From: Cephalotus follicularis
Taxonomy: Eukaryota; Streptophyta; Magnoliopsida; Oxalidales; Cephalotaceae
Length of the DNA: 64,000 nucleotides
Direction of reading: 5' to 3'
NCBI GenBank assembly: GCA_001972305.1
Contig: BDDD01000076.1
Coordinates: 424,716-488,715, forward strand
Each line of letters opens with the position of its first letter. The first letter of the stretch is position 1. Positions 48,249 to 59,472 of this stretch are shown in pieces. The notes below the pieces were generated by a model that was not told where the DNA came from, ran no database searches, and saw only the letters and a program-made list of their open reading frames with translations. The position numbers were made by a program, and so were the translations under genes.

Positions 48249-48864
48249 AAAGGGTCTGTTTGCATTTTGAGCATATGTTTGCTTGCATAATTACTATGGA
48301 TTAAATTATGGATTGAGATGTTATTGATTTCTAAAGTGTTTTATCATTTTAGAAAAGTGCATACATGGTTTTATAATAAATCATTATTTTACACGAAATT
48401 GTATATTTTTGAAGGATTGAAATGTGGTTTCAAAGATTGAATATTGTTTCAAAAAACTGTTTATACATTTTGAATAAATGTATTATTCAAGTATTTTATA
48501 ACTTATAAACTACTTGGAAACGAATTGATTTAGGGATTGATTGTTGGATTGTGTTTGAGACTGATGCTGTGTCTGTCGGAGTGGCAGAGATTGTCACTGA
48601 TGGATGGCGGTGGGTTGGGCTCTAGGTGCCAGGAGATGGCTAGGGACACCCAAAACTGGTTACTTAGCCGTAGTGCAAGTAACATTGGATTGATTGACCT
48701 GCTTCGAGTTGGACGGAGACGGGACTGAAGTAAGAGTACGACGTCGGGGCTAGTAGATGGTGACACACTTCATACGTATGGATTGATTGGTCCTTTGTGA
48801 CATGATTGATGGATTGTATTGATGTAGCCACTTGGCATGGTTGCTCATGTATTGGCGGATATAC

Positions 48865-48883
48865 ATACATACATATATACATG

Positions 48884-48964
<81 letters not shown>
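48865..48964. repeat. Compound (AC)n(AT)n microsatellite
   Basis: A short ATAC tract at 48860-48885, then about 26 AC units (48887-48939) and about 13 AT units to 48964, inside LTR G. It produces false frames on both strands. Confidence 0.95.
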
Positions 48965-49449
48965 TATGTATTGCATCATGATGCATTCATTACATCACAT
49001 TTATTATCGTTGACCCTGAAATACTTTTATATCTTTCCTACTTAACCAATGGATTCGGCTAACCCTATCAATTTCAGATTGATGCAGTGGATTTGACATT
49101 GCACATGCTTGGAAGACTGAAGAGAAGAATAAAGTTGTATTTTCTTTAGAGAAATGTTTAAATGGATTATTGTAATTGATGGATATTATTTGTTCATGCC
49201 CAGTTTGAGGGCAATTAACGATGTTTATGATGTACTGTTGTTGAACTTTAGTAACATGTAGTATGGGATGTATGTTACATTATTTAATTCAACTTATATT
49301 TAAATGCTTCCGCAAGATATTATATGTGTTGGAAATTTTTTTAATTTGCTCGATTTTTCGTTTAAGCTGAATATATGTTAATTTCCATGACCTCCGGGTT
49401 GATTGTGGAAACGGGGTGTGATAGGTAGTTAATGGAAAACATATTAAGA

Positions 49450-49615
49450 TGTGGTCCTGGAGGTAGAAGGAATGATCCAGCTCCTATTGTTGATGATGAA
49501 TAAGTACATGAGAATGACTTTCTTTAGAATAACCTAGATGCTCCACCTCTCGGACTCGATCATGATCTATGGAGAGAGATGTGTGCCACCATGGCACAAA
49601 TGGGTAACCACATGG
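49450..49615 (+). pseudogene. gag: Gypsy G gag N-terminus, cut by copia element 3
   Basis: In one plus frame the text reads GPGGRRNDPAPIVDDE, stop, VHENDFL, stop, NNLDAPPLGLDHDLWREMC. This low-complexity, proline-rich start is like that of Tekay-type gag. It ends at 49615 where the copia LTR TGTTAG begins. Two stops (TAA, TAG) interrupt it. No capsid core is left in the window. Confidence 0.6.
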
Positions 49616-51445
49616 TGTTAGAAAATGTTTGAGTTTTTCATCGATTTTGGGCGTAAGTTACTAGTGGGTATAATTTTGATTTTAAACAACCAAGACTCCA
49701 AGTCAAGGATTAAACTAGCATCCGAATTCCAAAATTAATGTCCCAAGATCTCCGTTAATATTCAATTGAATAATACTAATACTAATTAGTCAAGCATGCA
49801 TATCCTAAATGAAATCTAATTTGGCAAAAACACAAGGAACTAAATCATACCACCGTTTGGAGGCTCCACCATCTTTGATAACCTCCTTTACACGGCATGA
49901 TCATCCAAATTTAGCTCCAAGTTCCTTAGTCCTTAGCTCGAAGCTCCGACACCATGTCAATCCCCAATTACATGCTCTCGGGTTTTCACCATCTTGACAT
50001 CAAGATTGCTCACAGCAAGGACCATGGAAATAGACCTCAAAGCTCCATTTCCATGCTTCCGTAACATCAAGAATGGCACAATATTTCCTCCATAAAGGGC
50101 GCACAAAAACAACCTTCTTGTCACACACGGCAAGGTCACCAAGGTGCCTCATATGCTCTCGGTTTTGCACCAAAATTATCGCCACCTAGTAACCTCCATC
50201 AAGCTCAAACCCTAGACTTCTAAACCCTATTCTAGGGGTAAGAAAAGGTCAAGAAAATTCTCATAGCAAGAATTTACTACTCCTTAAATCAACAAAGTAA
50301 TGGAAAGTGGAGAAGATATGAAAAAGAGAGAAGAAGAAAGAAAACTCCAAGCTTCCTATTCTTCCTCCATGGCCGAACCCTCCTCCAAGAGAATGGCTTC
50401 TTACTTACTTCTTCCTTTTTGTTCTTCTCCCCCTTAGCTCCTTTTTAAATTCGGTGCAAGGAAGAAAGATGGAAGGGAATGCAAGTTCACCGTAGCTTTT
50501 CTCACACACTTCAACTTTTATATATAGTAAATGAAAGCTTCTCCAACACACTTCCAATTATGTATGTAGTAAATGAAAGCTTCTCCAACACACTTCCATT
50601 TATATATATTAGGAAAGCCTCTCCAACACACTTCCATTAATCAGGTTGGACCCAAAAGTCCGGATCAAAACCAGCAAAGATGATAAATTACCAAATTGCC
50701 CTTAGAGCCCGGTACAGTCATTTTAAATAGTCCCCAGACTATTTTAACGACCCCAAAATAATATCTAATATTATATGGGTAAGAAAATTTAATTCTAAAT
50801 TTATTTCCACATTAAACATTGGTTTCTGATTCACCTAGTATTTTATCCTGTTTATGGTTACCTTTTACTATAATCCTTCGTCATCCTTGGCTACGACCGC
50901 GACCTGGGGTAAGGATACGTGTCAACCCTAGTTTTTCCTGGTAACTATAAATTCATAAATTCTTTACAACTATCGGCGGACTTTTCTCGGAAACCCAATT
51001 TCCAGTGCCCAAAACCTACGTCGGTATTTTTCAGTCCACAATGAATACATATAATATAAATCCTACCACCCTCGCTATAGGTGTGATGATTCTATCTTGC
51101 GTACTCGCTTACATTCATGCATATTTCCTAGGCCCAAAGACCACCTGTTTGTCAATCCCGCGAGAGGACTGACCAAGGCAGAGTTCAAAGACAAACTTCC
51201 TGCACATAATGCAAAGCAGTAGCATAGGTCTAAGGATTAGACAGGTGCTCTAAGGTCCTGCTAGGCGCTAGGCGTCTATACACTTCTGCCACATATAGGA
51301 ATCACTACTGACACGAGATAAGCGACCATCGAAGTAGCGTTCCTATGGTTGGTCAAGTTCAATATACATTCTCCAAGCACGCACCCCATATTACCCTAGT
51401 GTTCCTCACAAATGGTAATGAGACATTCCATCCTCCACCCTCGGG

Positions 51446-51824
51446 TGTCACACCCCGTTTTTTCTCTTTGTTTTCCATTCCACGAAGACAACATCTATGG
51501 AGATATCAGATAATATAATCCAGCATTCAAAAATATCATTAATCAGTTTTCATTAACAAAAGCGAAAGCATTCATAACTGGATTACCAAAAATATTATCC
51601 ACACGCAGCCCATACTACGTGCTTACACCATACCAACAATTATCCTTTTACATATTGGAAATGTAAAGCATAACAACAACGGAGTATGATCGTTCATTAC
51701 AAATTCAATTCAACCCAAGCATTCACTAATCACAATTCTTATGATAATTGGACAATAATCTCAATAAAATGTATATTTTATTTAGAATGTACAATATACA
51801 TTAATTCGAAATTGAGGTCATTAC
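51446..51824 (-). mobile_element. 3' LTR of gypsy D, internally deleted (379 bp)
   Basis: It starts TGTCACACCCC and ends GAGGTCATTAC(G). Bases 51446-51704 match 56559-56818 and 51705-51824 match 59020-59140 of the 5' LTR. The intervening 2,201 bases (56819-59019), with TATA region and both dyad arrays, are absent. Confidence 0.88.
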
Positions 51825-51840
51825 GTTCCCCCCTCCTTAA
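51825..51840 (-). other. Polypurine tract of gypsy D
   Basis: Read on the minus strand: TTAAGGAGGGGGGAA directly before the LTR start (C/T)GTAATGACC. Confidence 0.8.
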
Positions 51841-51864
51841 GAAAATTCGTCCCTGAATTTATCT

Positions 51865-54630
51865 TCACATTCTGAACAAGTGAGGAAATGTCTCCATCAT
51901 TTCAGCTTCACGTTCGCAAGTAGCTTCCTCTGCTCCGTGAAAACGCCATAGTATTTTTACCATAGGAATAGTCTTATTCCTCATCACCTTGTCCATTCGA
52001 TCCATGATCCTCATCGGCCTCTCTTCATAAGACAATCCATTACTGATGAATCCAGGGTCGTAGCTCAATATGTGAGATAGGTCAGGCACGTATTTCCGTA
52101 ACATGGAAACATGAAATACCTTATGCACACTCGACAAACTTGGCGGTAGTGCAATCTGATATGCCACATCCCCCACTCTTTCCAGTACCTTATAAGGTCC
52201 AATGTACCTTGGAGCCAACTTCCCTTTGAGGCCAAAATGGTGTATCCCTTTCAAAGGCGAGATCTTTAGGAAGACATGATCCCCCTTCTCGAACTCTAGC
52301 TTCCTCCTTTTTATATCGGCGTAACTCTTCTGCCGACTTTGTGCAGCTAGCAGTCTCTTCTTGATTATTTCTACTTTATCAGTAGTCTCTCGTACCAAGT
52401 CTGGCCCCAGCACTTGTCTCTCACCTACCTCGTCCCAGCAAATAGGCGATCTGCACTTTCTCCCATACAAGGCTTCATAAGGAGCCATTCCAATACTGGT
52501 GTGATAACTGTTGTTGTAAGAGAACTCAATTAGTGCCAGATGATCCTCCTAACTCCCAGCAAAATCGATCATACAAGCCCACAGTATATCCCCCAGAGTC
52601 TGAATGGTACACTCGGACTGTCCGTCAGTCTGTGGGTGGAACGTTGTACTGAAGTTCAAGGTTGTTCCCATTGCTGTTTGGAACTTCTTCCAGAACCTTG
52701 AAGTGAATCTAGCATCACGGTCACAAACAATACTGACCGGCACTCCATGCAATCTCACTATCTCCTGGATATACAATCGAGCCAACTTCTCGATAGAATA
52801 CGTCATGTTCATTGGAAGAAAGTGAGCAGACTTAGTGAGTCTGTCCACTATAACCCACACTGCTTTGTGCTGATTCTGTGACCTCGGTAATCCCGACACG
52901 AAGTCCATGGTCACATGCTCCCATTTCCACTCAACCACTGGTAATGATTGTAGCAGTCCCAGAGGTTTCTGATGTTCAGCTTTCACTCTCTGACAAGTCA
53001 AACATATTGCTACATATTCGGCAATCTCTCTTTTCATACCACTCCACCAGTAGTTCCTTTTCAGGTCATGCCACATCTTGGAACTTCCTGGGTAAACACT
53101 GTATTTTGACTTGTGGGCTTGTTGCAATAGTTTATTCCTGATGTTCTCATCATCCCGAACACATATCCTTCCTCGGAACCTCAATATGCCATCAGTATGG
53201 ATGGAGAATTCAGAATTAGTGTCTAGGTTCTCACGAATACTCCATAACTCAGTGTCACTGTACTGAGCAGTCAGAATACGCTCCAGAAGTTCCGGTTGTG
53301 CTCTACGATTTGCCACAATAACTCCTCGGGAAACCATGAACGGATTTCATCTCTGAAATTCCTCCAATATCTTCCACTGTCAAACCATTGCGCCAGCAAT
53401 CATTGCCTTGCGACTCAGCGCATCCGCCACTACATTCGCCTTTCCTGGGTGGTATTGAATGTTGTAGTTATAATCATTGAAGAACTCCACCCATCGTCTC
53501 TGTCTCATGTTGAGCTCCTTCTGGGAAAACAAATACTTTAAACTTTTATGGTCAGTGAAGATCTCAAATTGAGCACCATAGAGGTAATGCCTCCATTTCT
53601 GCAAAGCAAAAACTATGGCTGCCAACTCAAGATCGTGTATGGGATAATTTTCTTCGTACGACTTCAAATTTCTCTATGTGTATGCAATCACTCTACCATG
53701 TTGCATCAGAACGCATCCCAATCCCTTCCCAGAAGCATCAATATACATAGTAAAACCCTCATTAGTCTCCGGTAATGCCAACAAACGAGTCAAAATCAAC
53801 CAACTCTTCAAATCTTGGAAACTTGCCTCACAAGAATCATTCCACACAAAACTTGACTTCTTCTGGGTCAACTGTGTCAATGGTTTAGCAATCTTCAAAA
53901 ACCCTTTGATGAACCTTCGGTAGTAGGCAGCTAGTCCCAAGAAGCTATGAACCTCAGTAACGCTCCTCGGTTGGGGCCAATCAACAATACTCGCTATTTT
54001 CGAAGCATCCCCCGACAATCCTTCACTCGACACAATGTGACCTAGGAAAGTCACATGATCCAGCCAAAACTCGCACTTGCTGAATTTGGCGAACAACTTT
54101 TCCTTCCGCAATGTCTGCAAGACAATCCTCCAATGCTGCATGTGTTCCTCAATGCTCTTTGAATAAATCAGGATGTCGTCTAAGAGTATAACGACATATT
54201 GGTCAAGATAGGGCTGGAACACTTTGTTCATCAAACACATAAGGGCTGCAGGAGCATTTGTCAAACCAAACAACAGTATCAGAAATTCGTAATGCCCATA
54301 TCTGGTTCGAAATACGGTCTTCTCCACATCACCTTCTCGGATTCTCAACTGATGATAACCTGTTCTCAGGTCAAGTTTGGAGAATACAGTTAAGCCTTGC
54401 AATTGGTCGAACAAGTCCTCAATATGTGGCAGAGGATACTTGTTTTTCACAGTCACCTGATTTAGCAGCCTGTAATCGATGCATAGCCGCATCGATCCAT
54501 CCTTCTTCTTCACAAACAGAACCGGTGCTCCTCACGACGATACACTCGGTCTGATGAAGCCCTTATCAAGATAATCCTGCAATTGAGTCTTCAACTCCTT
54601 CAGTTCAGCAGGAGCCATTCAGTACGAAGC
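51865..54630 (-). pseudogene. pol: Gypsy D pol: RT, RNase H, integrase and chromodomain-like tail
   Basis: The RT frame 53674-54513 is 279 residues long and open, with LLDDILIYS as the catalytic block, FGLTNAPA and [12 protein letters not shown]. RNase H begins in it ([10 protein letters not shown]) and continues, after a TAG, in 53380-53667 ([28 protein letters not shown]). The integrase is 52549-53337 ([36 protein letters not shown]). After one more TAG comes 51865-52488 with GPYKVLERVGDVAY and a tail PMVKILWRFHGAEEATCE, the Tekay chromodomain-like module. Only a few stops break it, so it is better preserved than A or copia 1. Confidence 0.92.
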
Positions 54631-54633
54631 TTT

Positions 54634-56452
54634 TTATATCGGAGCAGTCCCAGGCAACAGTTCAATGCCGAACTCTATATCTCTCTCCGGTGGCAACGAA
54701 GTGAGATCATCCGAAAATACATCAGGAAAATCACATACAACAGGAACTTGTACAATACTAGGTGTACCTTTCGTATGAGCAATCACATACGCCAAATAGC
54801 CTTCACATCCTTGCTGGAGATACTTCTGTGCTCGAGTATACGAAATGATCTGAGCAGAAACATTCTTCTCTCTGATAAACTTGCACTCAGTGCCGTCTTG
54901 AAGATAAAAGGTCATTATCTTGTTATAGCAATCAACACAAGCATGATGAGCATACAACCATTCCATCCCCAAGATTACATCAAAATCCCGGATAGGCAAC
55001 ACTATCAGGTCAGCAGATAACTGAATCCCAGCTACCGTGATTTCACAATCTTTCATTATAGTGTCAGATAGAAGAAAGTACCAGCTGGAGTACTCACTTC
55101 AAATACATTAGGTAATGTAGAAGTCATACCATGCAAGTTGCAAGCAAATTCAGATGCAATGAATAATGTGTCACACCAGGGTCTATCAGTACATGAACTA
55201 GTATGCCAGATATAAAAATGGTACCTCCCACAACAGTAGTAGATTCTAGCACATCATCTCTAGATAAGGTGTAGACCCTACCTTTTACAATCCCTTTCCC
55301 GGTATTCTTCCGCGGTTGAGCAGCCGCGGCACTACCACTAGCAGCAGTACTTCCCTGTTGGCTGCGTGCTTGATCCCTCATCATTGGACAACCATTCAGC
55401 ATATGATCTTATGAACCACACCTTAAGCATTTCCCCATCGTTTTCCAGCACTCAGTCTCATCATGGTTCTGGCGACCACAAAAAGTACATCCACCCGAAT
55501 TCTGTTGACTGCTTCAGTTAGGAGTTCTTGATCGTGAATTTCTGCGTCGAGAACCTCCTTGACCTTTGTTGTCAGACCTTGTTGACTTAGCAGGATTATT
55601 ACTCCCCTGCCCCTGTGACTGCGCGGGCCTTGATTGATTGGTACGAGACCATTTTGCTCTCTTTTCATTAGCATCGGCTTCCAGAATCATTGACCTTTCA
55701 GCAATATCTACAAAAGAGGTTAGCTACAACATTAACAGTTTAGATCTGATGTCAGGTCGAAGGCCTTTTAGAAACCTTCGGATCATTTGCGGTTCACCCT
55801 CCACAAGATAAGGTGTATGTCTTGCCAGCTCCACAAATCTAGTCTGGTACTAAGCTACCGTCATATGCCCTTGACGTAACTCCATCAGCTCGGTCTCCCT
55901 CCGGTCATGTTCTATCTGTGGTACGTAAGTTGCAAGGAACTCAGACTGAAATCTGTCCCAAGTCCTGTCAAGTATACGAGATTCCCACTTTGCTTCAATC
56001 CTTTCCCACTAGTAGGTAGCCTCGCCCCATAAGTGGTATACAGCAAAGTTGAGTTTTTGCTCATCGGTGGACTCCAAGGCAGCAAATATTTCCTCTAGGT
56101 CTCTAATCCACTGCTCGGCCACAGTAGCATTCAGCTCACCATTGAATATCGGAGGATTCTGACTCATCAACCACTCCAAATCTCTGTCAAATCCACCAGT
56201 ATGACAAGCTTCAGGAGCATGTTGATAGGCCCGGTTAACATTGTACATTTGCTGTATCTATTCCATGTTCGCCGCATTAGCTTGCATCTACTGCTGGAAG
56301 AGGTCAGCCATGCGGTCAAAATTACTCCTTTCGTCTTACGCTGGGGGAACATTTACTCCTTCATTCACTGTCGGATCATTCCCATGCACTGGCAGTGCAT
56401 TGACTCCTTCGTCGGCTCTACGCCTTCCTCTTCTACCTCTTTGAAGATCCAT
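54634..56452 (-). pseudogene. gag: Gypsy D gag and protease
   Basis: Minus-strand start MDLQRGRRGRRRADEG at 56452. The capsid core is at 56009-56248 (FDRDLEWLMSQNPPIFNGE). The cysteine-rich part at about 55380-55500 has CTFCGRQNHDETEC and CLRCGS-stop-DH. In the protease the usual DTG reads DPG (LIDPGVTH, about 55165), which would destroy activity. The second block, VILGMEWLYAHHACVD, is at 54940-54995. Six or more in-frame stops are present, chiefly TAG. Confidence 0.87.
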
Positions 56453-56543
56453 TTAGTTTCCTATATGGAATGACATAATCATTAGGAAACAATTCTCTTA
56501 ATTACCGAGAAACTTATCCCAGCGATAGCTTATTTAAAAATAA

Positions 56544-56555
56544 GCTCTGATACCG
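56544..56555 (-). other. Primer-binding site of gypsy D
   Basis: The plus strand is GCTCTGATACCG. Read on the minus strand it is CGGTATCAGAGC, one base from the standard initiator tRNA-Met complement. Confidence 0.85.
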
Positions 56556-57885
56556 TGTTGTCACACCCCATTTTTTTTTCTTTCTTTTCCATTCCACGAA
56601 GACAACATATATGGAGATATCAGATAATATAATCCAGAATTCAACAATATCATTAATCAATTTTCATTAACAAATGCGGAAGCATTCATAACTGGATTAC
56701 CAAAAGTATTATCCGCACGCAACCCATACTACGTGCTTACACCATACCAACAATTATCCTTTTACATATTGGAAATGTAAAGCATAACAACAACGGAGTA
56801 TGATCGTTCATTACAAATACAAAAAGACATAAATTAAAAACCTTAAGCAGATAGAAGCACTCCAACAACGCTTCAGCAGCACTTGCACGAACGACTTTAC
56901 TTAATCTGAAATTGTAGGGGGTTAGCAGTTGTCCTCACTTGGCTAAGTAGGAATAATGCATGATAAGGAATATATAAATGCAACATGTATGAAATTTTAT
57001 ATTTAAAATAACATATTTAAGTGTTCCAATATATAAGCAATCATGCCAAGTGGCCATAGACAGTACAATTCAAGAATACCGCACAAGGGTAAAATCAATC
57101 CATACTGTGGTTGGGTAACACATGTCGCTAACTCCTAGCACCAACTGCGTACCACCTAACTATCACCATACACTCCGAAGATGATAGATCAGGTAACATT
57201 TACTGACGGCGTTAGCGGGCAGTTTAACAAATAAGATCTGCAGGGCAGATAAGTTTGGGTGGATGCTCTAGCCAACCCCTGGCAACTAGGACCACCTCCG
57301 TAGCCAGTGATATCTGCCATCACTCGACTAACGGATTTAAGCATAGACAAACAATTCCATCAATTCAATCAATTCAATAACAATATCACATATATAATAT
57401 ATGCAAAATAGTTGTAGTTTTCTTTAGAAACGTTTAACATTTCAATAACTGTGCATCTCCTTGGAGGAAACAGTATTCAATACGGTAGTGGTGGCTCTCT
57501 TGGAGGAAAATCAGAAATCATTAGGTTTCATTTGAAAATGATAGTTGAAATCATTAATTGTGCACATAGCATTTAGTTGGTTCAATCCTTTGAAAGTAAG
57601 GGAACAATAGTGTTTATGAACACCCAAACTAGTGTATACTAATTGTAACAGTAGCATATACAGTTAAATAGTAAAGGACAATAGCAATTCAAGGATTCAA
57701 TAAGGTCATTAGCATACCATAGCCATTCTTGCACAACTCTCACAGGGAGTGCACACGTTGTTTACTTTCTGAAATGTAATTATATAAGGCCAGGATTGAC
57801 TGTTACAATCATCCCATATGGAGGCTAGGGTAATTACATTCAATTTAAGGCCTAAACAGTACCTATATAAGAAATTTATCTCAGG

Positions 57886-58019
57886 ACAATCGACTGTTCC
57901 CAATAACAGTCGGCTATTTTGATTTAGTAGTCGACTGTTTGTTCTTAACAGTCGACCGGTTGATTAAGTAGTCGACTGTCATGAAGAATAGTCGACTGCT
58001 TTGCCCAGAAATCGACAGG
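57886..58019. repeat. Phased dyad array 1 in LTR D (ACAGTCGACTGT type)
   Basis: Core TCGA or TCGG starts at 57890, 57910, 57931, 57952, 57972, 57992 and 58012. All steps are 20-21. Units alternate between AACAGTCGAC and TAGTCGACTGT. Confidence 0.9.
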
Positions 58020-58892
58020 CAGCAACAGGGCATGCATGTTCAATGTCCAAAATACTAACTCAACAACACATGCAATCAAACAGGATTTTATCCACACATG
58101 ATATGCACATTATATCTTCAAAATATGTCAATACCCCTACCTCAATCGCTTTTCCGAAATCAATTTGGATTGATTTCTCTCTTTAATGTTCAAAGCTCTT
58201 TAACCAATTTAATCTTCCAATCTCAGCAGAATTGATCTATACCATTGCATGTTTGAAGGTTCAGACATTTAACCAGTACATTTAACTAATTACCTAGTCA
58301 ATTACCAGTTCCAACAGTAGCTTATCAATTATCTATCAAGCCTCAAATTTTACCCTTTTTACAACTTCTTCCTACCAATCATCTCTAATTCCAGCAATTT
58401 AATCATTCATAATCATGTTATCAGTGGATATATAGATATAGCTAACATTCTCCTAGTTACATCATCAACATCAGCAGACTCGGATTGGTGACTTACCAGG
58501 AAGATTCAAGCTTCAACTCCCTTTGAAACTCCAACTTCCAACATGCAAGCTTCAAGAATTGCAGCAAGATATCCTCTATCCTCAGTGTTTTCTATCACTC
58601 ATACTCTATTCTAACAGCTGATATAGAGCTTAGAAGTCTTAGAAATCGTAAGATTCCATTAACTCAGCCATCTCTTTTCTCTCTCACACATGTTCATCGC
58701 TTCCATTCACTTTCTCTCCTTCCAATCTTCTGTGTGCAAGTTGCAGGAGGGATAGAGCACATGCAAGACACCACCCTTGAATGTTAAGGTAGCTGGTGAC
58801 ATGCATCCCTCATGCATGCCACGATTAGAACACTTGTCATCACTGTCTCTGCTCTATTTCACGCATGCACATACACCTGTTTTGTGTCGTTC

Positions 58893-58971
58893 CAGTCGAC
58901 TGTCGTCTTGTGACAGTCGACTGTCTCTTCCACGAATCACCAGTCGACTGTTGCCCTATGACAGTCAACTG
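58893..58971. repeat. Phased dyad array 2 in LTR D
   Basis: CAGTCGACTGT with core starts at 58896, 58917, 58944 and 58965 (steps 21, 27, 21). It lies 170-250 bases from the LTR start on the minus strand. Confidence 0.88.
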
Positions 58972-59472
58972 TTTGAGCTGATTTTTGGGTTCCTTATGTT
59001 TGTTTTACGATTTTGCATCTCAATTCAACCCAAGCATTCACTAATCACAATTCTTATGATAATTGGACAATAATCTCAATAAAATGTATATTTTATTTAG
59101 AATGTACAATATACGTTGATTGGAAATTGAGGTCATTACAACAGGAGCGATCATAACACGACAAGTCTAATCAGTTCACTTATGCCCTATATAAGTGAAC
59201 CTCTGACTTGGAATAGTTTAGTAACAGAGAATAAGGGATTCATTCTCATAGCCCCCAGGCTCGACATCCAATCCTTGACGTGACTGGACATCATATGTGT
59301 AAGAAGATAATAAATCAAACTAATTCAATATGTGATAAAACACATACGGCATGCAAGTATAAATTAAAGTATGCACATATGCCACATAAAATGGAACAAG
59401 ACTGTTTTATCCCAAAGATAATAACACCTACATCTAACCACCTGGTGGTTTGACGGGTCACTATCTCTAACA

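Larger units (their letters stand above)
46805..49423 (+). mobile_element. 5' LTR of gypsy element G (2.6 kb)
   Basis: It starts TGTAATGTCCC and ends GGGGTGTGATA, a one-base variant of the usual TGTGACA end. The start of a plus-strand gag follows about 30 bases later. It carries two dyad arrays and a large (AC)n(AT)n microsatellite. Frames at 47206-49045 are shadows of repeats. The expected primer-binding site is not well preserved (AGGTAGTTAATGG at 49423-49435). Confidence 0.75.
51446..59140 (-). mobile_element. Ty3/gypsy element D (Tekay/Del-like) with unequal LTRs
   Basis: Minus-strand order: 5' LTR 56559-59140, primer-binding site, gag, protease, RT, RNase H, integrase with chromodomain-like tail, polypurine tract, short 3' LTR 51446-51824. 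The surrounding copia LTR reads continuously if D is removed. The flanking 5-mers TCGGG and ACAGG are not identical, so the target duplication is decayed or the ends are imprecise by a base or two. Confidence 0.9.
56559..59140 (-). mobile_element. 5' LTR of gypsy D (2,582 bp)
   Basis: It starts (plus) TGTCACACCCC next to the primer-binding site and ends GAGGTCATTACA. The shared parts differ from the 3' LTR at roughly one base in 15-20 by eye. It contains two arrays of the ACAGTCGACTGT dyad. No reading frame of note. Confidence 0.9.
49616..59472 (-). mobile_element. 3' LTR of copia element 3, split by gypsy D
   Basis: It starts (plus) TGTTAG and ends TATCTCTAACA at 59472, next to the polypurine-like CCAACTGGGAGAT of the minus strand. 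Own sequence is 49616-51445 plus 59141-59472, about 2.2 kb. It aligns by eye with copia 1's LTRs (CAAGTCAAGG, CTCCGTTAAT, CACCGTTTGGAGGCTCCAC) and with the solo LTR at 4699-14474. Frames inside (49809-50185) are not conserved. Confidence 0.82.

Noticed and set aside
48664..49045. Open frames on both strands rich in CV, TH or YI repeats
   Set aside because: They are translations of the (AC)n(AT)n microsatellite.
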